Numbered from the stretch's first letter, positions 46,234-56,528 are shown. The stretch: 64,000 nt of DNA from Sphingomonas sp. LR60 (GCF_036855935.1 NZ_JASPFK010000001.1:2048501-2112500), one strand, 5' to 3'. The notes: generated by a model from the letters alone, not told the origin. Program-made: numbers and translations.

Positions 46234-46716
46234 TCAGTTCCGCGATGCACTCGCGGTTCGATCGCGGAGCGCGACCATGTCGGCGAATATCCGATCGCCC
46301 TCGGTGAAGATTTCAGTGCGATCGCGCTTCGCCTCGGCGGCGACGAGCCGCGCGGTCTCGCGCTCGGCGCGGCGGCGCTGCGTTGCCGTCCGCTGCGGTG
46401 GCGCGACGGCGGGCGCGACCACGGCGCGTTGGCAGTCGTACACCGTCTTGCGGTCGTGCTTCTCGCGATCGGACACCGCACGCGCATAGACGTCGGCGAG
46501 TTTCGAGCCCTGCAACGACTGGACGAACGCGGCGTCGCGCGCGGCGTTCTGCGCACGATAGGCGTTGATGACCTCCGGCTCGCAATGCGGCACCACGAAC
46601 ATCTGGTATCGGTCGACGAGATCGTAAAAGGCTTTGCGATCGGCCTTGTCGGGTGCCGCCGCGCCGGCGGCGGTTGCGAGCAGCGCCACGGCACAGGCGG
46701 CCAGGACATGCCTCAC
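46234..46716 (-). CDS. exported protein of unknown function in the pnt operon
   Basis: A 160-residue protein with a signal peptide (MRHVLAACAVALLATAAGAAAP). The mature part is helical and charged (KAFYDLVDRYQMFVVPHCEPEVI, then TATQRRRAERETARLVAAEAKRDR), with two cysteines that might pair. Its ATG overlaps the pntAA stop by four bases (ATGA), so it is translationally coupled to it. I do not recognise the family. Such an insertion in a pnt operon is unusual in my knowledge. Confidence 0.72.
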   Translation of the reverse strand: MRHVLAACAVALLATAAGAAAPDKADRKAFYDLVDRYQMFVVPHCEPEVINAYRAQNAARDAAFVQSLQGSKLADVYARAVSDREKHDRKTVYDCQRAVVAPAVAPPQRTATQRRRAERETARLVAAEAKRDRTEIFTEGDRIFADMVALRDRTASASRN

Positions 46717-47834
46717 GACAGCAGCCGCGCGTTGACGACCTTCCCGTCCCTGGTCAGCCGGATCGCATCGCCGATCTCGTCGTCGAGCACCGGGCGCGCC
46801 TGCTCCTTGTCCCAGAAGGTCGACAGGAAATTGTAGAGGTTGCGCGAGAAGAGCGCCGAGGCATCCGCGGGCAGGCGACCCGCGACGTTGCGGTGGCCGA
46901 CGATCCTGACGCCGTGCCGCTCGACCACCTCGCCTGCGACCGCACCCTCGACATTGCCGCCCTGCTCGACCGCGAGATCGATGACGACCGAGCCCGGGCG
47001 CATCGACGCGAGTTGCGCATCGCTGACCAGCCGCGGCGCGGCGCGGCCGGGGATCAGCGCGGTGGTGATGACGATGTCCTGCTTCGCGATGTGCGCCGAC
47101 ACCAATTCGGCCTGCGCCGCCTGATATTCGGGCGACATCTCACCGGCATAGCCGCCCGAGCCTTCACCCTCGATGCCTGCGACATTCTCGACGAAGATCG
47201 GTTTGGCGCCAAGTGACTGGATCTGCTCCTTCGTGGCCGAGCGGACGTCGGTGGCCGACACCTGCGCGCCCAGCCGCCGCGCGGTGGCGATCGCCTGCAG
47301 CCCGGCGACCCCGACTCCCATGACGAACACGCGCGCAGCACTGACGGTGCCCGCCGCGGTCATCATCATCGGGAAGGCGCGACCATATTCGGCGGCGGCA
47401 TCCAGGACCGCCTTGTAGCCGGCGAGGTTCGATTGCGACGACAGAATGTCCATCGACTGCGCGCGCGTGATGCGCGGCATGAACTCCATCGCCAGCGCCT
47501 CGAGTCCGGCGGCGGCATAGCCATCGACCCGCGCGCGCTCACCGAACGGGTTGAGCCCCGCAACCACCCACGCGCCGGGCGCCACGCCCTCAAGCGATGT
47601 CGGGTCCGGTCCCTGCACGCCCAGCACGATGTCGGCACCCGCCAGCGTCGCCGCGCGGTCACCGATCGTCGCACCGGCGGCGGCATAATCGGCATCGGCA
47701 TACGACGCCGCGGTGCCCGCGCAGCCCTCGACCGCCAGCGTCGCGCCGAGCGCAGCAAATTTTTTCACCGTCTCCGGCGTGGCGGCGACGCGGCGCTCGC
47801 CTGGCGCCTGTTCCCGGAGGACCGCGATCTTCAT
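46713..47834 (-). CDS. pntAA: NAD(P) transhydrogenase alpha subunit, NAD-binding part
   Basis: A 373-residue soluble subunit, alanine dehydrogenase-like: MKIAVLREQAPGERRVA at the start, MTAAGTVSAARVFVMGVGVAGLQAIATARRLGA (Rossmann, ~residue 160-185), and a C-terminal KVVNARLL. It binds NAD(H) and docks on the membrane part. The oxidase subunit IV ends seven bases upstream of it. Its stop overlaps the next gene. Confidence 0.95.
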   Translation of the reverse strand: MKIAVLREQAPGERRVAATPETVKKFAALGATLAVEGCAGTAASYADADYAAAGATIGDRAATLAGADIVLGVQGPDPTSLEGVAPGAWVVAGLNPFGERARVDGYAAAGLEALAMEFMPRITRAQSMDILSSQSNLAGYKAVLDAAAEYGRAFPMMMTAAGTVSAARVFVMGVGVAGLQAIATARRLGAQVSATDVRSATKEQIQSLGAKPIFVENVAGIEGEGSGGYAGEMSPEYQAAQAELVSAHIAKQDIVITTALIPGRAAPRLVSDAQLASMRPGSVVIDLAVEQGGNVEGAVAGEVVERHGVRIVGHRNVAGRLPADASALFSRNLYNFLSTFWDKEQARPVLDDEIGDAIRLTRDGKVVNARLLS

Positions 47835-47841
47835 CGCAGGG

Positions 47842-47964
47842 TTACGAGATGAGCCAGATGACGAGGAACGCGAGAAGGAAACAGGCGATTGCGCCGTATT
47901 TAAGCAATCCAATCATGCTCGTATACGTCGCCTCATGTCCCTTCAGATCGGCAGGTTCAGCCAT
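47842..47964 (-). CDS. aa3-type cytochrome c oxidase subunit IV, 40 residues
   Basis: A 40-residue protein. It starts at ATG 47964 after AAGAGGA: MAEPADLKGHEATYTSMIGL, then a membrane helix with KYGAIACFLLAFLVIWLIS. The pattern (short acidic head, HExxYxxF/M-like HEATYTSM, one helix) is that of the bacterial aa3 oxidase subunit IV family. It lies seven bases before pntAA, so it is probably co-transcribed with the transhydrogenase. The other oxidase subunits are not in this window. Confidence 0.85.
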   Translation of the reverse strand: MAEPADLKGHEATYTSMIGLLKYGAIACFLLAFLVIWLIS

Positions 47965-48100
47965 GATGATCCTCTTCCCCTTGAACGGTTCATGAGACCG
48001 TAGTTAAGCAATCAGCAACAGGCAATATGGTGTTAGCGTCGTGAGTGTCCGATTTAAGTCCCCCTTTACTCAAGGGCGTTAGGGCAGCATCGGACGAAAC

Positions 48101-49528
48101 ATGGGGCCGGGCCAGAATATGACGCGCAACGGACAACGTCTGCTGATGCTGATCGACGCCGAAGCCGCGCAACGGCGCGTCGTGGCGACGATCGCGGCCC
48201 GCGGTGGCTGGCGGACGATCATCGCCGAGGATTCGGCCAGCGCGCTGGCGACGCTGGCGACCCAGGACGGGATGCAGCTCGACGCGATCCTGCTCCATCA
48301 TGCCGAGGTCGATGTCGAGCCCGCGCCTGTCATCGCCGAACTGCGCGCCTATCGCCCGCAACTCCCGATCCTGTTGCTGACCGCCCATGCCTCGGTCGCG
48401 AGCGCGGTCGAGGCGATGCGCGCGGGCGCGACCGATTATCTCAGCAAGCCGCTCGCCCCCGAGCGGCTGCTCCACGCGCTGGAGGCTGCGGTCGGCGCAA
48501 CCGCGGGCGGCGAATTGCGCCCGCTGACTGAGAAAATCCCGGCGATGCTGGAGTTCGACGAGATCGTCGGCACCGCCCCCGAGTTCCGCGCCGCGCTATC
48601 GATCGCGGCGAAGGCGGCACGCGCGCGTGTCGCCGTGCTGATCGAGGGCGAGAGCGGCGTCGGCAAGGAAGTGGTCGCCGAGGCGATCCACGCCGCCTCG
48701 CCGCGCAACGCGCTGGAACGCGTCACGGTCAATTGCGGCGCGGTAGCCGCCAACACGATCTCCAGCGAGCTGTTCGGACATGAGCCGGGCGCGTTCGCGG
48801 GCGCATTCGAGCGTCGGCAAGGCCGCTTCGTCGCCGCGCATGGCGGCACGTTGTTCCTCGACGAGGTCGATTGCCTGCCGCTCGACGCGCAGGCGTTGCT
48901 GATGCGCGTCCTGCAGGACGGCGAGGTGCTGCCGCTCGGCGCGCGCCACGCGCAGTCGGTCGACGTGCGCGTCATCGCCGCCACCAACAAGCGGCTCGCC
49001 GACGAAGTCGCGGCCGGACGTTTCCGCGAAGATCTGTTTTTCCGGCTGAACGCCGTCACCGTCTCGATCCCGCCTCTGCGCCAGCGTTCGAGTGACATTC
49101 CCGCCCTCGCGCGCCATCTGCTCGATCGGATCGCGCGCCAGCCGGGGCTGCGCCAGCTCCAGATCAGCGACGACGCGCTGGCGTTGCTGATGCATTACGA
49201 TTGGCCGGGCAACGTTCGCCAGTTGCAGAACGCATTGTTCCGCGCCGCGGTGCTTTGCGAAGGGGACACGCTGACCCGCGCCGACTTCCCGCAGATCGCG
49301 GCTCTGGGCAGCCGCCCTGCCCCGCGCCCGCGCGGCGAGATGCCGGACGTCCAGCTGTTCGGCCCCGACGGGCACCTGCGCCCGCTCGAAGAGATCGAGT
49401 CCGACATCATCCGGCTGGCGATCGCGCATTATCGCGGGCGCATGACCGAAGTCGCACGGCGGCTGGGGATCGGTCGCTCGACGCTCTATCGCAAGCTCAA
49501 CGAGCTAGGGATCGACACCGCGGCCTGA
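48101..49528 (+). CDS. NtrC-like regulator with degenerate receiver and GAFAGA loop
   Basis: A ~475-residue protein in receiver-AAA+-Fis HTH order. The receiver (~residues 13-130) keeps YLSKPL but lacks the phospho-acceptor Asp: the strand reads AILLHHAEVD, and the acidic pair is only IDAE. The AAA+ domain has Walker A GESGVGKE and Walker B GGTLFLDEVD. The sigma-54-contact loop is GAFAGA instead of GAFTGA. The C-terminal helix-turn-helix (MTEVARRLGIGRSTLYRKL) looks intact. These changes suggest a phosphorylation-independent protein that may not activate sigma-54. ATG 48119 is an alternative start. It is divergent from coxIV-pntAA. Confidence 0.88.
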   Translation: MGPGQNMTRNGQRLLMLIDAEAAQRRVVATIAARGGWRTIIAEDSASALATLATQDGMQLDAILLHHAEVDVEPAPVIAELRAYRPQLPILLLTAHASVASAVEAMRAGATDYLSKPLAPERLLHALEAAVGATAGGELRPLTEKIPAMLEFDEIVGTAPEFRAALSIAAKAARARVAVLIEGESGVGKEVVAEAIHAASPRNALERVTVNCGAVAANTISSELFGHEPGAFAGAFERRQGRFVAAHGGTLFLDEVDCLPLDAQALLMRVLQDGEVLPLGARHAQSVDVRVIAATNKRLADEVAAGRFREDLFFRLNAVTVSIPPLRQRSSDIPALARHLLDRIARQPGLRQLQISDDALALLMHYDWPGNVRQLQNALFRAAVLCEGDTLTRADFPQIAALGSRPAPRPRGEMPDVQLFGPDGHLRPLEEIESDIIRLAIAHYRGRMTEVARRLGIGRSTLYRKLNELGIDTAA

Positions 49529-49546
49529 GCACTGCACGAGCACGGC

Positions 49547-50317
49547 ATGACGCAGCCCCTCGCCGCTCCTTCGTTCGCCGGACGTGCCTATCTCGTCACC
49601 GGCGCCGCTTCCGGGATCGGACTGGCGTGCGCGCAGCATCTCGCGGCAGGTGGTGCGGCGCGGCTGGTGCTCGCCGACCGTGATGCCGAAGCACTGGCGC
49701 GAGTCGATCTTGGCTGCACGCTCGACCTGTTGCCCGGCGACGTCGCAGACGAAGCCTTGTGGGACGAGGCCGCGGCGGTGCTGATCGGGATCGACGGCGC
49801 GGTCATCAATGCCGGCGTGGCGGGCGCCGGCGCGATCCCGGCGCTCCCCTTCGCCGAATGGCGGCGCATCCTGTCGGTAAATCTCGACGGTGCGTTCCTC
49901 ACGTTTTGGGCGGTGATGCGCGCGATGGAAGGACGCAGCGGCGCGATCGTCGCGGTGGCATCGGCGGCGGGGATCAAGGCCGAGCCCGGTGTCGCCGCTT
50001 ATGGCGCATCGAAAGCTGCGTTGATCCAGCTCGTGAAGGTCGCGGCGAAGGAAGGCGCGGCGCAGCGGCTGCGCGTCAACGCGATCGCGCCGGCCGGGGT
50101 CGAGACGCCGGTATGGGATGCGGTGCCGATGTTCGCCGATCGTGCCGCCGCGATCGGACGCGACGCGGCATTTGCGGAGCTCGCGTCGCTCGCGACCCCG
50201 CTGGGTCGCTACGCCAAGCCCGAAGAAGTGGCGGCGCAGATCGGCTTCCTGCTGTCGGACGCGGCCGCGCTGATAACGGGGACGGTGCTGGTCAGCGACG
50301 GCGGGTATTTGCTTTAG
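49547..50317 (+). CDS. short-chain dehydrogenase/reductase
   Basis: A 256-residue classical SDR. The NAD(P) motif TGAASGIG lies near residue 19, NAG near 89, and the catalytic Ser with YGASK (Tyr/Lys ~153-157) follow. The C-terminal ITGTVLVSDGGYLL is standard. Substrate unknown. It lies 18 bp after the NtrC-like regulator and may be co-transcribed with it. Confidence 0.9.
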   Translation: MTQPLAAPSFAGRAYLVTGAASGIGLACAQHLAAGGAARLVLADRDAEALARVDLGCTLDLLPGDVADEALWDEAAAVLIGIDGAVINAGVAGAGAIPALPFAEWRRILSVNLDGAFLTFWAVMRAMEGRSGAIVAVASAAGIKAEPGVAAYGASKAALIQLVKVAAKEGAAQRLRVNAIAPAGVETPVWDAVPMFADRAAAIGRDAAFAELASLATPLGRYAKPEEVAAQIGFLLSDAAALITGTVLVSDGGYLL

Positions 50318-50383
50318 CGGCGGCAGGCCACCCGCGCCGTCATTGTGCCGGAGCGATCATCCTGCCCAATGCGGCGGCAAATC

Positions 50384-51271
50384 TCACCACAGCACCCCGG
50401 TCTTATCGGCCACCATCGGCTCGGGCGCTTCGTCGCCGATCGACTGAAGCAGATCGATCTCGATCGTGCGACACATCGCGCACAGCGGCAGATCATGGAC
50501 GGTGTTCGCAAACGGATCGACCAGATCGTCGCCGATCGCCAGCACCGCGAGGAACATCAGCCCCGCCACGGTCGAGCCGAGCGGCGTCGCGAAGCCCAGC
50601 GTCTCGACCAGCCCGATCGGCAGCAGGATGCAGAACAGGTGCGTGAAGATCGTCGGGAAGAAGCGGTATTGGTTGGGAAGCGGCGTGTTCTTGAGCCGCT
50701 CCATGCCACCTTGCGCATTGGCGATGTCGATCAGCACGCTTTCCATCGAGGTCTGCTGGATCGTGTCGATCCAGCCCTTCTCGCGCGCTTCGTTGATGCG
50801 GCGGCCGGTGCCGTCGACGATGCCGTTGGCGGTGTTGGTACGTGACAGCGCGAAATCCGCCTCGCCGCGTGACAGGAAGCGCAGTACCTCGTCGTCGACC
50901 TTCTGCTTGCGCAACTGGCAACGCAGCGCGTTCACGTACGCGATCTGGCGCAGCACGATCGTGCGCTTCATGTCGCGCGCTTCCGGATCGGGCAGGAAAT
51001 TGCGGGCGGCACGCGCGAGGTTACGGCTGGCGTTGATCATCAGCCCCCAGAGCGACCGCCCTTCCCACCAACGTTGATAGGCGGAATTGCTGCGGAACCC
51101 GAGGAATAGCGCCAGGGCGGAGCCGAACAGCGTCAGCGGTAACTCGGGCGCATGGAACGGCAGCAGGATATAGGTTCCGGTGACGATCACATCCCAGACG
51201 AACAGGATCGTGAGCGGCTTCCAGACCTCGCGAACGATCTGGGTGAGACGGGGTACGGCGGTAACGATCAT
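50384..51271 (-). CDS. bestrophin-family membrane protein
   Basis: A 295-residue protein of the bestrophin/YneE channel family. Membrane regions include TILFVWDVIVTGTYILLPFHA near residue 22 and LFGSALALFLGFRSNSAYQRWWEGR, a family signature. A later pair near 200-245 contains FCILLPIGLVETLGFATPLGS. The C-terminal part has DDLVDPFANTVHDLPL, also typical. Such proteins conduct anions or cations. It stands between convergent SDR and folP. Confidence 0.93.
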   Translation of the reverse strand: MIVTAVPRLTQIVREVWKPLTILFVWDVIVTGTYILLPFHAPELPLTLFGSALALFLGFRSNSAYQRWWEGRSLWGLMINASRNLARAARNFLPDPEARDMKRTIVLRQIAYVNALRCQLRKQKVDDEVLRFLSRGEADFALSRTNTANGIVDGTGRRINEAREKGWIDTIQQTSMESVLIDIANAQGGMERLKNTPLPNQYRFFPTIFTHLFCILLPIGLVETLGFATPLGSTVAGLMFLAVLAIGDDLVDPFANTVHDLPLCAMCRTIEIDLLQSIGDEAPEPMVADKTGVLW

Positions 51272-51322
51272 GCCCGGCTAACGCACATCAAAAAGATCGG
51301 TGCCAGTGTCATTTCATTGCCG

Positions 51323-52378
51323 TCACAAAGGCGCCGACAAGGCACGATCGCGCAAGCCGCGCCAGACGCGCAGCGCCTGGACCGTCTCCACCACGTCATG
51401 CACCCGCAGCAACTGCACCCCCGCCTGCGCCCCCGCGAGCGCGAGCGCGACCGAGCCGCCAAGCCGCGATGCAACCGGCGCTTCGTTGTCGAGCGCGCCG
51501 ATCAACCGCTTGCGGCTGGCGCCGAGCATGATCGGGCAGCCGAGCCCGTGGAACAGCGCCAGACCGTTGAGCAAAGCGAGGTTGTCGGCGAGCGACTTGC
51601 CGAAGCCGATTCCCGGATCGACCATGATCCGCGACCGGTCGACGCCGACCGCGACCACCGCATCGATGCGCGCCTCCAGCCAGTCGAACACCTCGGTCAC
51701 CACATCGCGGTACGTCGGGCGACCGTGCCCGCCCGCCTTGGGATCGGGCGAATGCATCAGGATGACCGGCGCGCCGTTGCGCGCGACGATCTCCAGCGCG
51801 CGCTCGTCCCACAACAAAGCAGATACGTCGTTGACGATCGCGGCACCGGCGCCCAGCGCCGCCTCGATGACCGCCGCCTTGCGCGTATCGACCGACACCA
51901 GCGCCCCGGCGCGCGCCAGCCGCTCGACCACCGGCGCGACGCGGCGCGCCTCATCCTCTTCCCACACCAGCGCCGCACCGGGGCGGGTCGATTCGCCGCC
52001 GACGTCGATCACCGCCGCCCCCGCCGCCGCCATTGCCATCCCCACCGAGGCGGCACCTGCCGGGTTGTCGACATGCGCCCCGCCGTCGGAAAAGCTGTCG
52101 GGCGTGACGTTCAGGATCGCGGCGACCTGCGGCTGGTCGAAGCGCAACGTCCGCTCGCCGAGCACCCATGGCGCGCGCGACGCGATGATCCGCGCGTGGA
52201 GCGTCACGGCGCGCTCGCCAAGGTGCGCGATCTCGGCGACGGGAACGATGCGGCGGCCGGTCGGCTCGATCACCTCATAGGCCGCGAACCACTGCAACCC
52301 GCCCGCCAGCCGCGCGACCTGGCCATCGGGGTAAGCGAACGGTGCGTCGGTGAAGTGGGTCGGGCGGAGATGCATCAT
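51323..52378 (-). CDS. folP: dihydropteroate synthase
   Basis: A 351-residue dihydropteroate synthase, which joins p-aminobenzoate to dihydropterin pyrophosphate in folate synthesis. The TIM-barrel motifs are ILNVTPDSFSDGGA (~90), DVGGESTRPGA (~125), DPGIGFGKS (~253) and GASRKRLIGAL (~285). An ~85-residue N-terminal extension before the barrel is common in alphaproteobacteria. Start ATG 52378 (MM) has GGGGGAG upstream. A palindromic repeat precedes it. Confidence 0.95.
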   Translation of the reverse strand: MMHLRPTHFTDAPFAYPDGQVARLAGGLQWFAAYEVIEPTGRRIVPVAEIAHLGERAVTLHARIIASRAPWVLGERTLRFDQPQVAAILNVTPDSFSDGGAHVDNPAGAASVGMAMAAAGAAVIDVGGESTRPGAALVWEEDEARRVAPVVERLARAGALVSVDTRKAAVIEAALGAGAAIVNDVSALLWDERALEIVARNGAPVILMHSPDPKAGGHGRPTYRDVVTEVFDWLEARIDAVVAVGVDRSRIMVDPGIGFGKSLADNLALLNGLALFHGLGCPIMLGASRKRLIGALDNEAPVASRLGGSVALALAGAQAGVQLLRVHDVVETVQALRVWRGLRDRALSAPL

Positions 52379-52383
52379 GCTTA

Positions 52384-52508
52384 CTCCCCCTCCCTTACAA
52401 GGGAGGGGTCGGGGGTGGGTGCGTGCTCGCGATACGGTGATTGATCGCGCGCGGGAGCCGTATCACCAAGCCTCCACCCACCCCAACCCCTCCCTTGAAA
52501 GGAAGGGG
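52384..52508. repeat. CTCCCTT/AAGGGAGGGG double-hairpin repeat
   Basis: CTCCCCCTCCCTTACAAGGGAGGGGTCGGGGGTGGGT and the facing ACCCACCCCAACCCCTCCCTTGAAAGGAAGGGG flank ~50 bases. It lies between folP and ccrM. Confidence 0.8.
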
Positions 52509-52523
52509 CTTGAGCGCCGACGC

Positions 52524-53841
<1,318 letters not shown>

Positions 53842-53843
<2 letters not shown>

Positions 53844-54450
53844 AGAACGGCAAAATGCACTGTGCGACCGGCGCGAAGCTGCGGCGATGGAGCGGCGACG
53901 GCCCATGCTCGCGCAACGCAGCGAGATGCTGGGCGCTGCCATAGCCCTTATTGGCATCCCAGCCGTAGTGCGGATGTGATTCGGCGGCGGCGATCATGAT
54001 CTGGTCGCGGGTGTGCTTGGCGACGATCGAGGCGGCGGCGATCGAGCGGCTGTGCGCGTCGCCGGAGACGATCGCGGTCGCGGCATAGCTCCAGCGCGGC
54101 AGGCGGTTGCCGTCGACCAGCACATGCCCCGGCGCGCATCCCAGCACCTCCGCCAGCCGGTCGACCGCCAGCGTCATCGCCTTCATCGTCGCCCAATAGA
54201 TGTTGAGCGTGTCGATCTCGCCCGGCTCGACGATTCCGACACCCAGCGCCGCGCAGTCGGTGAGCCGCGCATGGAGACGTGCGCGCTCGGCGGCGGAAAG
54301 CTTCTTCGAATCGTCGATCCCGCGCGGCACGCCCCTGGCGGGCAGAACGAGCGCACAGGCGACCACCGGCCCGGCGAGCGGCCCGCGTCCGGCCTCGTCC
54401 ACCCCCGCGACCGGTGGCAGGCAGGCGCGTTCGTGCTTCAGGCCGGGCAT
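53842..54450 (-). CDS. rnhB: ribonuclease HII
   Basis: A 202-residue RNase HII that removes RNA from RNA-DNA hybrids. The motif VAGVDEAGRGPLAGPV (~13-29) holds the first catalytic acidic residues; DSKKL and VDGN(R) follow, and AAASIVAKHTRD completes the family pattern. ATG 54450 lies inside the end of thiD, overlapping by 13 bases. Its stop overlaps the ninth GANTC site. Confidence 0.95.
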
Positions 54451-55265
54451 CCGCGCTCCCACACGTCGAACGGCGCGTCGCCGAGCGCATGACCCATCGG
54501 GCCATGCCCCGCCCCCAGTGCGGGTGCGGCGTGCAGCGCCGCGCGGACATAGCGGATCGCGCGCGCGATCGCGGGTTCGAGCGTCAGCCCCGCCGCCATT
54601 CCGGTCGCGACCGCGCTGGCGAGCGTGCAGCCGGTGCCATGGCTGTGCCGCGTGTCGATGCGCGGATTGGTCCAGTCGGCGATCACGCCCTCTGCGCCGA
54701 TCAGCCGGTCGACCACCGTCTCCCCTGTGGCATGGCCGCCCTTGACCAGCACCGGCGCACCGATCGCCGCGGCATAGTCGCGCGCGGCCGGCTCGATATC
54801 GGCGACATCCAGCGCGTCGCGTCCGACCAGCACCGTAAGTTCGGGAAGATTCGGCGTGACCAATGTGCTCATCCGGGCCAACCGGGCGAAGGCGGCGATC
54901 GTCGCCGCATCGGCAAGCGTCGCGCCGTTGGTGGCGACCATCACCGGATCGAGCACGATCGGCGCGGCGTACAAGCCGCTTGCCAGTTCGTCCGCCACCG
55001 CGACGGCGATCTCGGCCCCGCCGAGCATCCCGATCTTGACCGCATCGACGCCCAGGTCCTCGACCACGCACGTCATCTGCCGCCGTACCATCTCGGGTGA
55101 CAGCGCGACGACCGCCTCGACCCCCAATGTATTCTGCGCGGTGATCGCGGTGATCGCGGTCATTGCATGGCCGCCGAGCATCGTCACGGTCTTCAGGTCG
55201 GCCTGAATCCCCGCCCCGCCGCCGGAATCCGACCCGGCGACGATCAGGACGCGCGCGATCGTCAT
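54438..55265 (-). CDS. thiD: hydroxymethylpyrimidine/phosphomethylpyrimidine kinase
   Basis: A 275-residue kinase that phosphorylates the thiamine pyrimidine moiety twice. VAGSDSGGGAGIQAD lies near residue 9, VLDPVMVA near 104, and DTRHSHGTGCTLASA (catalytic anion hole and Asp/Cys region) near 215. The DUF1272 gene upstream overlaps its ATG by four bases, and it overlaps rnhB by 13, so the three form one transcription unit. Confidence 0.95.
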   Translation of the reverse strand: MTIARVLIVAGSDSGGGAGIQADLKTVTMLGGHAMTAITAITAQNTLGVEAVVALSPEMVRRQMTCVVEDLGVDAVKIGMLGGAEIAVAVADELASGLYAAPIVLDPVMVATNGATLADAATIAAFARLARMSTLVTPNLPELTVLVGRDALDVADIEPAARDYAAAIGAPVLVKGGHATGETVVDRLIGAEGVIADWTNPRIDTRHSHGTGCTLASAVATGMAAGLTLEPAIARAIRYVRAALHAAPALGAGHGPMGHALGDAPFDVWERGCPA

Positions 55266-55486
55266 GCGCGAAAATACCGCTCGGTCGCGGCGGGATGTTG
55301 CTTGAGCGCCTTGCCGACCCGCGCCGGCCGGTCGAGCAATTCGCCGCCGCAGTTCGGGCAGGTTTCATCCAGCGCGTCGGCGCATTCGGCGCAGAAGGTG
55401 CATTCCATCGAGCAGATGAACGCCCCGCCCTCATCCGCGGGCAGGTCCACGCCGCAGCGTTCGCAATCGGGTCGCATGTCGAGCAT
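55262..55486 (-). CDS. DUF1272 zinc-ribbon protein
   Basis: A 74-residue protein with cysteine pairs CERC, CSMECTFC, C..C and CPNC, which suit two zinc sites. MLDMRPDCERCGVDLP and CPNCGGELLDRPARVGK match the DUF1272 family. Function is unknown. It is the first gene of a unit with thiD and rnhB; its stop overlaps the thiD ATG. Confidence 0.9.
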   Translation of the reverse strand: MLDMRPDCERCGVDLPADEGGAFICSMECTFCAECADALDETCPNCGGELLDRPARVGKALKQHPAATERYFRA

Positions 55487-55511
55487 GAGCGTGGCTTAGC
55501 GTGGCGTCTCC

Positions 55512-55587
55512 GTCATTGCGAGCGTAGCGAAGCAATCAAGGGCGTCACGCGCTGGGCTCTGGATTGCTTCGCTCCGCTCGCAATGCC
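55512..55587. repeat. ~75-bp palindromic repeat, family A variant
   Basis: CGTCATTGCGAGCGTAGCGAAGCAATC on the left and GGATTGCTTCGCTCCGCTCGCAATG on the right, with a changed centre and a degenerate right end (CAATGCCGG). It lies between convergent-like neighbours DUF1272 and the reductase on the same strand. Confidence 0.85.
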
Positions 55588-55596
55588 GGACAGGGA

Positions 55597-56427
55597 TCAA
55601 TCCACGAACGCCCGCTCGATCACGAATTGGCCCGGGTTGGCGTTTGAGCCCTCGACGAAGCCCTTGTGCTCCAGCACCGATGCGATCTCGCGGATCATCG
55701 CGGTCGAGCCGCACAGCATCACGCGGTCGTTTTCGGGGTCGAAGCGCGGCTCGCCCTCCAACCCTTCGAACAAACGCCCGCTCTCGATGAGCGCAGGAAT
55801 ACGGCCGGTGGTGTGGAAGTCCTCGCGCGTGACCGCGGGGACGTAATGGAAGCGCGTCGCTGCCTCGTCCGCCACCAACGGATCATCGGCCAGCCGCGCG
55901 CCGAGTTCGTCGTAAAACGCCAGATCGTTGACGCGGCGGACGCCGTGGACGATCACGACCTGGTCGAAGCGCTCGTACACGTCCGGGTCACGAGCGACGC
56001 TGAGGAACGGCGCGAGGCCGGTGCCGGTCGACAGCAGGAACAGCCGCTTGCCGCCGAGCAGCGCGTCGAGGACCAGCGTACCGGTAGGCTTCTTGCCGAG
56101 ATAGACCTGATCGCCCGGCTCCACTGCCTGCAATCGTTCGGTCAGCGGCCCGCCGGGCACCTTGATCGACAGGAACTCAAGCTCCTCGGCCCAGGCCGGG
56201 CTGGCGATCGAATAGGCGCGCATCACCGGCTTCGCTGGTTTGTCCTCGGTTCCGCCCTCGCCGGGCAGGCCGATCATCACGAACTCGCCGGAGCGGAAGC
56301 GGAACGACGCAGGGCGCTCGACCGCGAAGCTGAACAGATGCTCGTTCCAGTGGCGCACCCATTTCACCGCCACGCTGTTGAAGGCAGTCGATTCAGGGAT
56401 AAGCACTGGCGCACGCAGGTCGGTCAT
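55597..56427 (-). CDS. fpr: ferredoxin-NADP reductase
   Basis: A 276-residue FAD enzyme that moves electrons between NADPH and ferredoxin/flavodoxin. I chose ATG 56427 (MTDLRAPVLIPESTAFNSV). FRSGEFVMIGL and RAYSIASPAW (~82, FAD binding) and LSTGTGLAPFLSV (~137, NADP) are clear. The C-terminus FVIERAFVD matches the Fpr subfamily, which repairs iron-sulfur clusters and answers oxidative stress. The gene stands alone. Confidence 0.93.
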   Translation of the reverse strand: MTDLRAPVLIPESTAFNSVAVKWVRHWNEHLFSFAVERPASFRFRSGEFVMIGLPGEGGTEDKPAKPVMRAYSIASPAWAEELEFLSIKVPGGPLTERLQAVEPGDQVYLGKKPTGTLVLDALLGGKRLFLLSTGTGLAPFLSVARDPDVYERFDQVVIVHGVRRVNDLAFYDELGARLADDPLVADEAATRFHYVPAVTREDFHTTGRIPALIESGRLFEGLEGEPRFDPENDRVMLCGSTAMIREIASVLEHKGFVEGSNANPGQFVIERAFVD

Positions 56428-56528
56428 CGGCGATCCGGTCTGAAATGAGGATTTTTGCGAATGGGGCGCATTATGGTGCGGCGCGGGAAGGGTCAACCAT
56501 AGCTAGCCTTGGGGACGGTCAAGGTGCA

